Translations under genes and position numbers: made by a program
Assembly (NCBI GenBank): GCA_944470555.2
Contig: OX104132.1
Span: 3,543,755 to 3,607,754, forward strand
Source of the DNA: Heterobilharzia americana
Lineage: Eukaryota; Platyhelminthes; Trematoda; Strigeidida; Schistosomatidae
Length of the DNA stretch: 64,000 nt
Direction: 5' to 3'
Shown: one piece after another, positions 48,420-58,864 of the stretch
How the letters are laid out: every line of letters begins with the position of its first letter
How positions within the stretch are numbered: position 1 is the first letter of the stretch
The notes under the pieces: model-generated
What the model saw: only the letters and a program-made list of their open reading frames with translations
The model's database searches: none
Told to the model about the DNA's origin: nothing

Positions 48420-48650
48420 GTTGGCAGATGGGCTCATATGCGGATGCCTCGGTACTGCTGGATATTCATGATGCTATATTGATCTCGGTGACTAGCAGAG
48501 GAGTACAGGACAGGCGTTTCGTCTTATTTGGGACTAGTCAGCTGAATATACCTGCACCTCAGTGCCCAGTGATGTTGTTCCTACTGATGCTCGGACCCAG
48601 TATCTATCGCTTCAAACTCCACAACGTTATCCACTAGGTGTCATAATAAG
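48420..48650 (-). repeat. Sm-alpha-like SINE with decayed hammerhead
   Basis: Read on the minus strand: a tRNA-like head (CACCTAGTGGATAACGTTGT, near 48643-48624), a middle with CATCACTGGGCACTGAGGTG, the hammerhead-like core at 48552-48495, then GAGCCCATCTGCCAACAGAG. A second copy at 59560-59875 has the same order. Sm-alpha elements of schistosomes are known Pol III SINEs with a hammerhead ribozyme. Confidence 0.8.
48495..48552 (-). ncRNA. Hammerhead-ribozyme-like sequence, one core base changed
   Basis: The minus strand reads TTCAGCTGACTAGTCCCAAA then TAAGACGAAACGCC and TGTCCTGTACTCC. The active schistosome ribozyme has CUGANGA and GAAA in its core. Here CUGACUA has the G of GA changed to U, while GACGAAAC is intact and stem II (AGTCCCAAATAAGACG) is nearly preserved. 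Probably inactive. Confidence 0.72.
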
Positions 48651-48651
48651 A

Positions 48652-48795
48652 GGTGGCTATCATGCCACAGTGGGGGTGCAAGTACATCCAGCTGACGCAT
48701 CTCAAATAGGACGAGATGTGTGTCTTAGATTTCTTTGCTAGTCAATATAAGGGATACACAAATGATTATGGATATCCAAACCAAGTTGGGATTTG
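48652..48795 (+). repeat. Sm-alpha-like SINE, plus-strand copy facing the previous one
   Basis: Starts GGTGGCTATCATGCCACAG, with a deleted tRNA-like head, and continues with AAGTACATCCAGCTGACGCA and the hammerhead-like region at 48680-48745. It is head to head with the minus-strand copy. Confidence 0.7.
48680..48745 (+). ncRNA. Hammerhead-ribozyme-like sequence, two core changes
   Basis: TACATCCAGCTGACGCATCT followed by CAAATAGGACGAGATGTGTG and TCTTAGATTTC. The final A of CUGANGA is C, and GAAA is GAGA. The fold is recognisable, but activity is unlikely. Confidence 0.65.
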
Positions 48796-48869
48796 ATAGT
48801 TAGAAATCATTTGGGTAAATTACATTCTTTTTTCGGTATTTGTACTTCTCAACAAATATGAATCATCTA

Positions 48870-48995
48870 CCACCGGGTTTCTAGTCCGATGTTGTACCAA
48901 ATGAGCTACGAGGTCCGATTGCTGACCAGGTTTTCATCGGGCCGGAAACCCGGTTGTAACTGGTTCGAATCCAGAGGCGATCTAAATTTCCATTT
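48870..48995. repeat. tRNA-derived repeat (two arms)
   Basis: The minus strand gives ACCTCGTAGCTCATTTGGTA (box A) near 48925. The plus strand has GGTTCGAATCCAGAGGCG (box B) near 48963. The sequence CTACGAGGTCCGA-TGCTGACCAG is shared with the copies at 54415 and 59310. Confidence 0.65.
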
Positions 48996-49394
48996 CACCT
49001 TCACTCACCATCCAGTATCAATACTAATCTGCCAAACCATGACTATCTCACTCAGATAGTTAAAACGAAACAAAGTAAATCTGTTTCATCTGACGTTTAG
49101 CTATATAGAGTGTCAACAGTTTTATCAAAGTTATAGTAAACCGAATTTTACAATATCCAAGCTTGAGTTTTTCTGGACAAATGACTTTCCGTTGTCAGAC
49201 TGTCGACAAAAATGATTATATGTGGTGTATTAAGTGTGTGAATTACATACTTAGGTTTGTATATAGACATGTGCTCGTGTGTTGGTCATATCATGATGCG
49301 AGGAAGAGCGGGGAGGGGGGGGGTTAAAACAACGACTTCGATTCCGAGAAGAGAAAAGCCTTTCTTTCTTATAACTTTTTAAAGCCTTTCTGAA

Positions 49395-50045
49395 TATTGA
49401 GGGAGTTGTGGGGATTTGGAAATATTTCAAGTTGTTATTCATCGTAGACTGACATCAGTTAGGAGGAACAAAGGAAACCTAGAAGCACTGGACAGCTGTC
49501 TCGTCCTAGTATGGCACTTCTGTTAGCTCACGATATACAGAAGTTGGAAATATGGACGATTGGATTCTGACCCACTGGTAACGTGCTGGCCACGGAACCT
49601 GAAGGCCGCGGGTTCAATCCCAGGTTTCCTTTGTTCCTCCAACGGATATCGGTCTACGATGAATAACAACTTGAAATATTTCCAAATTCCCACAACTCCC
49701 TCAAAATTCAATTGAACTAGTACTCACTAGAGAGTAGCTTTGAGAGGTATTCCCGAAGTTCCAATGAGAAGTCGTGACCGGTGGGGGAAAACCCTGATGG
49801 TCGTGAGGACAGTTACTCAACGGTGACATTGGGTGGCGGTTGCGTTATATCGTGAGCTGACAGAAGTTGGAAATATGGACCATTGGATTCTGACTCAGTG
49901 GCTAGCCCAATGGTAACGTGCTGGCCACAGAACCTGAAGGTGGACGGTTCGGTCCACGGAGGGCGTGGTCGTGGGTGCGCACTGCTCAGGAGTCCCATAC
50001 TAGTTTGACGAAGCAGTTGTTCAGTGCTCCCAGGTTTCCTTTCTG
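49395..50045. repeat. Cluster of tRNA-headed SINE copies, partly palindromic
   Basis: 49395-49512 is the complement of a SINE tail. 49515-49705 is a plus copy with an internal deletion joining GCGGGTTCAATCCCAG to the tail TTTCCTTTGTTCCTCC. The two tails are reverse complements (49395-49480 and 49620-49705). 49760-50045 is a fuller plus copy with box A-like TGGCTAGCCCAATGGTAACG and box B-like GGTTCGGTCCACGG. Confidence 0.8.
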
Positions 50046-50079
50046 AATAATTTCGACATTGACAAAGTCGATTTTATGT

Positions 50080-50610
50080 GACCTGAAATTATAGTAGTTT
50101 AGAGCTATGCCTGAAGCATTTCCAAGCTTTTCCCATCTCTACTGGATTTCTAAGGGATCGAGTGGAACCTTTTCGTTGTTCTTTTTCTAACTTTGACTTC
50201 ATGTGAAGTTTGTCCTATGTATATTGTACTCCAATCTGGGCGTTTTGTTTTATAAGTACAATTAGATTGTGAATCTAGAGGGATCTCATCCTTCACAGAG
50301 ACTAAATTGCTGTGTAGTGTGTTGCTGACATTTTTCACTACACCTCTATTTTCTCATACTAGGAGATGTTCACGAAAACAGGCCAATCTAAAATTCGCTT
50401 CACAGGAGCAAATAAATTTTTTCAATCTCAGTAACACAACTGGGTGTGGGCAAAAAACAAACATCAGCTGCGATTTTCCACACTTTCGAAACAATATCTT
50501 GCATGATGATTTTCCTCTAAAAATTGTATTTTCATGTAAAGCAATTTCTTATTCTCAGTTGAGATTTACTCCTTTCCCACTTTTATCATGATTGATGGGA
50601 TTATTTGACT
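50080..50610 (-). mobile_element. Penelope-like relic of a second family, GIY-YIG end
   Basis: On the minus strand an open stretch at 50338-50150 reads SNCTYKTKRPDWSTIYIGQT then SHEVKVRKRTTKRF. The YIGQT and following basic residues are the GIY-YIG signature of Penelope-like elements. The spacing before YIG differs from the element at 4.4-6.8 kb, so it is a separate lineage. The upstream part (50600-50340) has no clear frame. Confidence 0.7.
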
Positions 50611-51022
50611 ATCAATTCAGTGAACCAATGACACTCACTTTACAGAGTAAATTCATATATCGTAAGAATGAGTATCGGGCGAACGATTGTTATTGCTCAG
50701 CATTTCTGTGCAACCATCACAACAAGTTCTCAGTAATTATTAAAATGTTGTTCGACACTAGAAATTTTCCGTTGTCTTTTGAAAACTGAAATGTGCTATG
50801 GCCATTAACGATGCACGGATATCGAATGTCAGCCACCAACGTTCAACAAATTTCTAGTTGATTCCTGACCCAACTAATTCATAAAGAAGACACGATGGAC
50901 GTGTATTGGGGGGGGTGAAAGACTGAAGGTATATTGATAGTTCGCTGTTTCAACCCTATTGATTGGCCGATCGACCGTCTATCTGCTTACATGTAGAAGT
51001 GATAACAAAAAGTACATTTTGA

Positions 51023-51522
51023 TTGGTCGCTCTCCAGACTAGTCATATATCTTTATCCCCATATCATCAAAAGCTTGGTCCACCCGAGCTCGATCACTGC
51101 TGCAACATGATTTCGCCGCAAAACCCACGTGATCGCACTTCCGATGCCACAGTGCAGACACTGAATGATATGTTTGCAGAATACCAACGATTGGGTAGAC
51201 TCCAGCGTGATGCGAGTTTAGCCAAATCCGAATCCCAAGGTCATTCTGAAGCATAAACAGTTCACCAGACATCGCATTCCTCCGCATTACCCTCTAGCCT
51301 TATCTCGCCTGTTCATCGGCCCAGTAACTCATACAACACCTCGATGAAGACACCCCTTGCGGTCCCTGACATTTCGTCAAATCTTGTCCGCCTAAGTAAC
51401 ATCGATGCCAGGACTGTAATGCTACGGGCAATAAGGATGGATTTTACCGAAAACACAAACTACGATGTGTACAAAGACCATTCTGTAGATACCACCGCAG
51501 ATCTCATTCTTGATAGGTAATT
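51023..51522 (+). pseudogene. Unidentified ORF with one in-frame stop
   Basis: One frame is open from 51023 to 51522 apart from a TAA at 51254-51256. Before the stop it reads TVQTLNDMFAEYQRLGRLQR and DASLAKSESQGHSEA. After it come SSALPSSLISPVHRPSNSYN and VRLSNIDARTVMLRAIRMDF, TENTNYDVYKDH and DTTADLILDR. Composition is protein-like across the stop, so it looks like a gene piece or retroelement gag/ORF1 relic. A CTCTCCAG acceptor-like site precedes it at 51029-51036, and GATAG/GTAATT follows near 51520. I do not recognise the family. Confidence 0.4.
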
Positions 51523-51529
51523 TTCATCT

Positions 51530-52250
51530 TCATGCACCTACCCACCGAAAAAATATCAAGAAGACAACTGATTCCTTCGCGTTGGTCAGATAGATGCAAA
51601 AAAAGACAGTGCGATCCAGTCTGACCGTAGATAGCATTCTTTCAAAGAGGTAGGCGATATAGGGATAGAGAATAATGACTAGTCTGGAGACGGGTCATTC
51701 GAAATATATTTTATGTTATCACTTCTACAGTTAACCTGACAAGCAAGCGGTGAATTAGCCAATCAATAAGATTATCTTAAACAGCGCGCTATCTGTATAA
51801 TCTCCGAGCATCTTCACCGGCAATAGCGGGGCACAACAGTTATACTGGGGGCTATGGGTTCATCATAACATTTGTTTACTATCTAACTCCAATCTTTTGA
51901 ACTAAAATTTTATAACTCATTTCATTCAACAACAATCAGAAAAAAAAATGAATATTTACTTCTTTCTTTGTTCCCTTTTTTTTCGAAGAAAAAATAAGGA
52001 AATAGCAAAAGGGACCTAAAGCTAACTAAAAACGCGGTCAAAGAAAACAATAAACAAGAGATTAAAAGTTACTGAATAGATCAATTTGTATTGTCGTTAC
52101 TGTTTCTATGTATACACAGTAGGCAGCGAAAGAGTCAATGGAATTACTCCTTGATTGGTCTTGACAAGAAACGGAGAGAGAGGGGGGGGGAAAGACAGAG
52201 ATAAGTATCTAAACAGAGTTAAGGGGTAGGGGAGGGGGAAGGAATTTTTT
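51530..52250. other. 3' flank of the membrane-anchored gene, purine-rich
   Basis: On the plus strand this is G- and A-rich near 52150-52240. No other feature is seen. Confidence 0.4.
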
Positions 52251-52253
52251 TTC

Positions 52254-53291
52254 TTAAGTGTCATGTAACATCAGTACTAATCGACGTACAACAATTAGAA
52301 ATAAAGCAATCGCTACACCAATAGCACAAATAATAACAGTATTATATGGAATAATAGACGTTCTCCTTCTGTTCATTGAATAAATTATTGAAGTGTATTC
52401 ATTATTCAGGTTAACTGGACGATTATTATTCAGACTATTAGAAAATAAATCATTTCTATTGGATAATTCACCATTATCACTGTCTATATCTTTAACAAAT
52501 ACTTTACTTGTTTCATTTTTATTCAGTTTCAACTTTGTTATTGTATCATATTCATGATATTTTCTACAATTATCAATTATTTCAAGTGATTCATTCATAC
52601 TACTAATAGATTTTATAGTAGCATCATTATGAGTAGTATATCTTTTTCTATTATCTAGATTATCAGATATCTCTTCTAGTTGAGATATATCAATATTCAT
52701 ATCAAGTGTTTCAGTGGTATTATCGTCAACGGTGATAATGCTATCGCTGACACCGCCACCTTCAGCGCATACTACTTTATCATCATATTTTAATTCTAAG
52801 AGAGTTTCATTCTTTTGCACTGGAATATCAATATTTACATCTTCAGTTTTAATTATATCCTTTTGATGAGATAATAATTTGTTATTTGTTAGTAGTATAG
52901 ATGAATTAGATGAAATAATTTCTATATCATTTGAAATTGGTAAATTCCCTTCTATTTGTGAGTTGATTGAATCATTTTTATGAATATCTTGAAGGTGATC
53001 AGTACTACTACTACTACTACTACTAGTAGTAGTAGTATGTGGTAAACTTGGAATACATTGAACAGTACAATTATCAGCTGAAAGGGTCAGTGTTTCAGTT
53101 TTTTGTGTAGAGAATACTTCAGAAATTGTTTTTTCATGGTTTTTCACATTACTTTCATATGTATCAACAATACTATAAGAACTATGATGATTATGATAGT
53201 GTTCTGACTTATAACTCACTTCTTGTGGTTGAGATAATTCTACACCAGATACTGTATTCATAGTAGATATATTTTCAGTTTTCTTCTCCTT
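52254..53291 (-). CDS. Last exon of a low-complexity protein with a C-terminal membrane segment
   Basis: The exon starts after a TGATTATCAG acceptor (AG at 53293-53292). It encodes KEKKTENIST, then 335 more residues from an internal Met at 53261, to a stop at 52256-52254. Most of it is rich in Ser, Thr, Asn, Asp and Glu, with a run of Thr and Ser from the AGT/ACT repeat (53002-53038). Near the end RRRTSIIPYN leads into the hydrophobic segment TVIICAIGVAIALFLIVV and a short tail RRLVLMLHDT. That layout suggests a tail-anchored protein with a cytosolic acidic body. No conserved domain is recognised. Phase 0 at its start fits the donor of the exon at 62460, about 9.2 kb upstream, so the two are proposed to be one gene. 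Confidence 0.78.
   Translation of the reverse strand, partial: KEKKTENISTMNTVSGVELSQPQEVSYKSEHYHNHHSSYSIVDTYESNVKNHEKTISEVFSTQKTETLTLSADNCTVQCIPSLPHTTTTSSSSSSSTDHLQDIHKNDSINSQIEGNLPISNDIEIISSNSSILLTNNKLLSHQKDIIKTEDVNIDIPVQKNETLLELKYDDKVVCAEGGGVSDSIITVDDNTTETLDMNIDISQLEEISDNLDNRKRYTTHNDATIKSISSMNESLEIIDNCRKYHEYDTITKLKLNKNETSKVFVKDIDSDNGELSNRNDLFSNSLNNNRPVNLNNEYTSIIYSMNRRRTSIIPYNTVIICAIGVAIALFLIVVRRLVLMLHDT
53002..53038. repeat. ACT/AGT triplet repeat, mirror-symmetric, inside a coding exon
   Basis: A run of ACT units changes to AGT units at its centre, making a perfect self-complementary tract. On the minus strand it encodes consecutive Thr and Ser. Confidence 0.9.
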
Positions 53292-53364
53292 CTGATAATC
53301 AAGAAATTAAAAAAAGTGAAAAAAGAGAGGTAACATTCACTTGTTAACTTTCTTTTTGAAGGAG

Positions 53365-53770
53365 TTATGGCGATCTGGAAATATTTCAAGTTGTTATTCA
53401 TTGTAGACTGACATAAGTTGGGGGAAGAAAGGAGACCTGAGAGCATTGGGAGGGGGGGGGGCAAGCCTAATGGCGGTGAGGATAGTTACTCAACGATGAT
53501 ATTGGGTGGCGGTTGCGCTATATTGTGAGCTAACAGAAGTTGGAAATATGGACGATTGGATTCTGACCCAGTGACTACCTGGATGTTAGCATGCTGGCTA
53601 CAGAACCCGAAGGTCGCGGGTTCGATCCCTGGCGAGGTCATGGGTGCGCACTGCAGAGGAGTTCCATACTTAGTCTGATGAAATAGCTGTCCAGTTCTCT
53701 TAGGTTTCGTTTGTTCCTCTCCAATTGATGTCAGTCTACAATGAATAATAACTTGAAACTTTTTTTTAAT
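53365..53770. repeat. tRNA-headed SINE with inverted tail
   Basis: A complementary tail (about 53365-53450), a G run, then a full plus copy (about 53460-53770) with GTTGCGCTATATTGTGAGCT, box B-like CGCGGGTTCGATCCCTGGCG, the middle CTGATGAAATAGCTGTCCAG and the tail GATGTCAGTCTACAATGAAT. It repeats the arrangement at 49395-50045. It lies about 75 bp upstream of the last-exon acceptor. Confidence 0.8.
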
Positions 53771-53979
53771 CAAAAGTTGAATACAAATTCCTGTATAAAG
53801 TTTAAATAGGTTGAACGAAGCGAAAGATCATATGAAAAGTGCATTTCCAACTTAGGTCAAAGAGGAGTATGAAAGTTGTGAAGATCTTTATTTTATGACT
53901 TGAAATTTGATGCCACACCTGGCCACTTTTAACCCCATCTCCTTCTCTTGGTCTTATCTCACTCCAACAGTATACAGCA

Positions 53980-54190
53980 AAGTTAAGCGAGATTTTATTC
54001 GATGAGGTTGTGAATCTTTATCGAGTCAGTTGACTTGGACATACCCTAAGTCATCGACTGCCTCCATATCCAGTGTTAGTAGAAGTTGAAAGATATAGCA
54101 CCAGTCTATGACTCTTATTCTTAACCGTGTAAAGAAGTGTAAACTGTCTGACTGTGGTCCCCGAGACAACAGAAATCCATCACAATGATT
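53980..54190 (+). mobile_element. RTE-like family A short fragment
   Basis: Reads FDEVVNLYRVS-LGHTLSHRL in mixed frames, then SMTLILNRVKKC and PRDNRNPS. It is the C-terminal tail of family A. Confidence 0.55.
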
Positions 54191-54353
54191 TAATCACTCA
54201 CACAACTTGAACCAATCCACACTTGTGTGAGATATGACTCAGTCAGTTGAGTTACTAAAAGTTTTTATTCTTCACACTCTATACTCTTTGTTTCCACGAA
54301 GCACAACAATAATGTTATATACTAGGTGATGGTTGAAGGTGAGATAAAAATCT

Positions 54354-54430
54354 GAACCGCCGCTGGATTCGAACCAGCAACCACTGGATTACAGGGCTGG
54401 TGATCTGCCAATTGAGCTACGAGGTCCGAC
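54354..54430 (-). repeat. tRNA-like sequence (degenerate, probably a SINE head)
   Basis: The minus strand has TAGCTCAATTGGCAGATC and GCTGGTTCGAATCCAGC, a perfect T-arm. The acceptor stem has about two mismatches and the anticodon stem does not pair. The TGT at the expected place would suggest Thr. The flanks (GAGATAAAAATC; GACCAGATTTTTA) recur around the copy at 59225. A working tRNA gene is unlikely. Confidence 0.6.
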
Positions 54431-54605
54431 TAATGACCAGATTTTTACTTTACTGCAATCACCAGTTAGATTTAGATTGGGATAAGAAGTCTTGACTAGG
54501 CAACCAGTGTGAATACTATGATCAAGCGGTAGTAACGCGTCACGAATTCACATAGTAGTCAAGGAAAACATCCTTAGTGATTGAAATGAAATAAAATTCT
54601 GCTCA

Positions 54606-54690
54606 GCAGTCGAACCTCTTAGCTCAGTTGGTAGATTCATCGGGCCCGTAACCTGGTGGTCGCTAATTTTAATCCGGCCGCTATCTCAGA
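54606..54690 (+). repeat. tRNA-like sequence, decayed
   Basis: CTTAGCTCAGTTGGTAGATT is a good box A. The box B region TAATTTTAATCCGG is damaged. Confidence 0.5.
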
Positions 54691-54694
54691 TAGT

Positions 54695-55315
54695 CAAATG
54701 GTAATCAACGCGCTTATAACATCATTTATAATGCTTCTGGAATGTTACGGATGATATTTAGACGCTCATAATAATAATGGTAAACGATTTGTAGGTCTTT
54801 TCTATTCAAATTACAAATGAAACACTGAAAATTATCAAACCTACCGAAGCTGGAAATGAATCATATCGATTCCTGCGTATTTCCACTCTGATATTTAATA
54901 CATCCATCTCTGATTCAGACATAATGATATGGTTGATATTCTCTCTCAATCAGATGGGTTTCCTATTATTATTGGTAGTAGTAGTAGTGTTTACTGTGAC
55001 CTCATCAATACTGTTTGTAGTAACAGGGATGATGGCTACTTATATGTATATGTACACCAGTAAAGACTTGGAGGATAATTGAATATAGTTTCATTAGATC
55101 CACACAATCCATTTACAAGTTGATCAGTGTTTATTCAGGCATACGAGAAATCTTTAATCATTATTACACTACTAAATGTTACATAACATAGTAGAGAGTC
55201 AAAGTAACTTCTAATTCAAAAAGCATACTTTACACGCGATTGATTCCATATTTAATTAGTAAAGTGTCCACGTGATTTTGATATATGTTGTTAATTGACA
55301 AAGAATAGATATAGT
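54695..55315. other. No recognised feature
   Basis: Part of the proposed long intron of the membrane-anchored gene. Short ATT/AGT runs only. Confidence 0.4.
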
Positions 55316-55319
55316 AATT

Positions 55320-56240
55320 ATTTAATCAAACAGGATGTAGCAGGGTCGTCTATCAGGACACAAATTGAATCAATCAATATACTAAAGTTTGCTATCAGTA
55401 AAACATACTATACAGCTAGGCGTATTGTAGTTGAGAATATGAAACACATGTAGCAGCAGAGATCTCAACAGTGTATAAACGATTTCATTATATCATACTG
55501 CGTGTGCAAATACGCACTTAAAGATGGTGAAACATGGCCACGAAAGTAGCCTACAATCTACAATAATGCATAGAGAAACTGTCAGAGGGTGTATACCTGA
55601 GTTTTTTTGAAAGTCCTTAACCACTGACTCTTTCTTTTTGAGAACCCCAGCCAAGTAGTTTACACTTCTTTATACGACTTAGACCAACAGTTAGGGACTT
55701 CATCTACTGGTGCCATGTCTCGGTCTGCCTGGCCACCTTGAACTCTCTCCCGACTTAATCCAACTTACCCTAGCATGCCACGTTGATTTAGGCGGGGGCT
55801 TGGCATGCGCAGTACATATCCAAGCCACCTTGGTCGACTATAGTTCATAAACTTGTCAATCCGACTTGTCTGTTACCCTTCGCTTGATCTCACCATTGCT
55901 CACACGGTGATTCCATCAAACACGAGCAATACTACAAAGACATCTGTAATCAAAACTCTGTAACCGCTTCATGTCGTCTACTTTTAACGATCATATCTCA
56001 TAGCTGTATAACGTCACTAGTTATACACAAATTTAAGCCTTCTTCGTGCGTTATCTTATTACCTTTCTTCTTGTTAATTTCCTTCCTTCCTATCTCCCCC
56101 CCCCTACTTCCATTTTTCATGTCATAACATGTTTTAACAAGTAAATCTGTGTGATCAGATTTTTCAAAATGTACGGTGCAAATGACACTTTTTTTAGATA
56201 AACAGTGTTTGCTACCGACGAGAATGTATATAAGTAGTAT
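55320..56240 (+). mobile_element. Penelope-like relic split by an RTE-like fragment
   Basis: 55375-55560 reads LKFAISKTYYTARRIVVENM and QCINDFIISYCVCKY, matching the segment just before the GIY-YIG domain in the copy at 4.4-6.8 kb. 56030-56230 matches that element's 3' UTR (GTGTGATCAGATT and GAAAATGTA-like). Between them lies a minus-strand family A fragment. Confidence 0.72.
55640..56030 (-). mobile_element. RTE-like family A fragment inside the Penelope relic
   Basis: On the minus strand the C-terminal region of family A is recognisable from its close match to 16160-16600, for example GCCATGTCTCGGTCTGCC at 55710 on the plus strand. It appears inserted into, or recombined with, the older Penelope sequence. 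Confidence 0.6.
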
Positions 56241-56461
56241 ATGTTGAGTGAACGGAAGAAGTCATAAGTAATTACGACCGATATTTTGCCCAAAAAAGCG
56301 CGAAATATGATGTGGCCACATTAAGACAAAGACGATATAAAGAAGAAGAGGAACTGAAACATATTGTGCAAATTGATATTTCAGTGGAAAGGTTCTAATA
56401 TTTCATCAGTAATGTACAAAGTAAGCTCGCCTGGTTAACTAGTTCACTAGTTACCACCCGA

Positions 56462-57915
56462 TCCTAAGCCCGGGTAAAGAGGGAAGGTTGTGCATAGGGC
56501 TAGCAACCCTACACCGGAAAACCGATCCGACCGCTACAGAAACTTCAAAGCACAGACAAAATATAAAAAAAATAATAAAAAAAATTATTCCTCGCTGGAA
56601 TCGGAAAGACGAAATGACGTCGATTGGTGATGGCCTTCGGGAAGCCAGTCAGCTGATGTATCTTCTCTCGATGAAAGTGAAAGTAAGGATGGGGACATGG
56701 AATGTCCGCACCATGCATCAACCTAGCAAGATTTACCAGATTGCGAAGGAGAGTAGAAGGTATTGCATAGAAGTGCTAGGAATCTGCGAAAGCAGGTGGA
56801 ATGGAAGTGGACTCTCCAACTGTCTACTCCGGTCACCCAGACGACAACCATGAGCGAACTGAGGAAGTGGTTATCATGGTGTCCCCGGAAGCGTCGAAGG
56901 CTCTCATACAGTAAGACAAGGCTGTCTACTATCACTTATGATCTTCCTGATTGTGGTGAACTGGATCATGCAGCAAACAATGAGGAGCGAGAATATGTGC
57001 ATACGCTGGAGCGATGGAAACAGCCTAGAAGATTTGGATTCCACCAATGACTTGTGTCAAATGTCGCACAAACTCGAAGACCTACAGGCATAAACCAACA
57101 AGTTGGCAGAAGAGGTGAGGCAGCGAAGAGGAGACTTCAAGTGAATGTAGAGAAGACAGAGGTGATGAAGATACCCAACCAAAGCCACCAACAACAACAA
57201 CAAGCTCCAATCACCACCAACGGGAAAAAATTAAAGGAAGTAGCCTCTTTCACCTATCTAGGAAGCATCGTCCCAACTGCAGGCGGCGGCGGCGGCACAC
57301 ACGAGGACGTCAAAGCCAGCCAGGATCGGAAAGACAGCAAGACAGGCGTTCACTAACCTGAAAGCAATGTGGAGATCTGCTGCACTGCACTCAGCATGAA
57401 ACGTGAACAACATCCAGACTTTCAACACCAATGTGAGTCAAGTCAGTGCTTCTATGTGATGGTTGAGAGACTTGGCGCGTTAACAGAGGCATTTCCAACA
57501 AACTACAGACATCATACATCAACAACTGCCTACGTTCATTCGATACTGAAGCTCAGATGGCCAGAATAATAAGAATAAGCAAGAAGGAACTCTGGCTGTC
57601 TGGCAACGAACCAACCAAGAACCTATCGCTGAACAAATATTCAGTGGAAGGAAGTTGAGATGGATTGGGCATACACTGAGAAAACTATTCGGAGACATGA
57701 CGCGCCAGGCCCTTAGGTGTAATGCAAAGGGGAAACGGCGAGTTGGGTGTCCGAGGTGAGGGTGAGATGGAGGAGATCATGTGAGGAAGAAATGAAAGCT
57801 TGTGGGCAGTCGTGGAGGCAGGTTCAAAAGATTGCAGAGAAGAGAATGGAATGGAGACGTACTACTGAAGCGGTATGTTCAACTAGGAACCAAAGGGATA
57901 AATAATAATAATAAA
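56462..57915 (+). mobile_element. RTE-like family B copy with large internal deletion
   Basis: The 5' part (56462-56920) includes VRMGTWNVRTMHQPSKIYQI and EVLGICESRWNGSG, the start of the endonuclease. In shifted frame come VYSGHPDDNHERTEEVVIMV and SPEASKALIQ. The sequence then jumps at about 56910 to VRQGCLLS-like RT sequence (motif B/C region), followed by LEDLD-, NGKKLKEVASFTYLGSIVPT and the C-terminal domain to about 57900, ending in AATAATAATAATAAAG. So most of the endonuclease and the first half of RT are missing while both ends are kept. Confidence 0.82.
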
Positions 57916-57959
57916 GTACAAAGTGTCATTAAAAGCTATCCTGTCAACGACTAAAGGGT

Positions 57960-58860
57960 GTACTGTTCTTCTGTAAACCTGGAGCAGAAATCTGTGTATG
58001 TTTGGCATGCGTTTCGCTTGCACCTACCAAATGTAAGATGACGCTCCAAGACTGGTCTGCAAAGACTCTGTACCTAATGATAGGGAGTGAAGTTGTGGAA
58101 TATGTCAACCACTTCACCTACCTGGGGAGTTGCATCAGCCCGAAGGTTCATTTGGCATTTATCAACTTGAGTCGCTTATGGCGTCGAGAAGATATCCAGG
58201 TATCTATCAAAAGATGAATATACTGCTCTGTAGCAGTCCGTTCGGTCCTGTTGTACGACTGTAAGACATAGCTGTTAGAAGTAGACGAAATGAAACAATT
58301 AGTTTTTCGACAATAGATGTCTTCGTAGCATTGTCGGGGTGTAGTTAGATCACTGTATGAACAATGTTGACGTTAGGCGAAGGATACTAAGCAAGACAGG
58401 CATGTCGATTGAAAAAGTTGTGAACCTTAACGGACTGAGATGGCTTGGACATGCACCACTCACGCCAAGCCACTTCTCACCTCGACATGCCATGCTAGAG
58501 GAAGTTTGGTTAAGTTGGAAAAGGTTTCAGAGTGTCCGGCCAGACCAAGACGTGACACCAGTCAATAAAGTCTCAGACTGTTGGCCTAAGTCATGTGAGA
58601 AGATATAGACTGCCTGCTTGGTTAGGGTCCTCGAAACAAAAAGGAATCTGTGGTTGATGACTGTTGGTGACATAGCTGATAATCGGTCACAGTAGTGTAA
58701 ATCTATTCACTCCTTACTCATTCATACACCTATGTCCACTTTGATATTACTCCTTTTTCATCCATTTCTTCTTTGTATACTATCATAAGGAATTGAGTCG
58801 ACGCATTAGTATCCGAAGTTCAATATTTATCTCGTCTGTCTGTCTAAATCAATAAACGTT
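57960..58860 (+). mobile_element. RTE-like family A fragment with 3' UTR
   Basis: ACVSLAPTKCKMTLQDWSA and EVVEYVNHFTYLGSCISP (58002-58140) are the region after YADD. NVDVRRRILSKTGMSIEKVV, NLNGLRWLGHA and the tail follow. The 3' UTR (58690-58855) contains CACTTTGATATTACTCC and ends near AAATCAATAAACG. Confidence 0.78.
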
Positions 58861-58864
58861 GACG

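Noticed and set aside
54354..54430. A functional tRNA-Thr gene
   Set aside because: The T-arm is perfect, but the anticodon stem does not pair, the acceptor stem has mismatches, and the flanks are repeated elsewhere. Recorded as a tRNA-like repeat.
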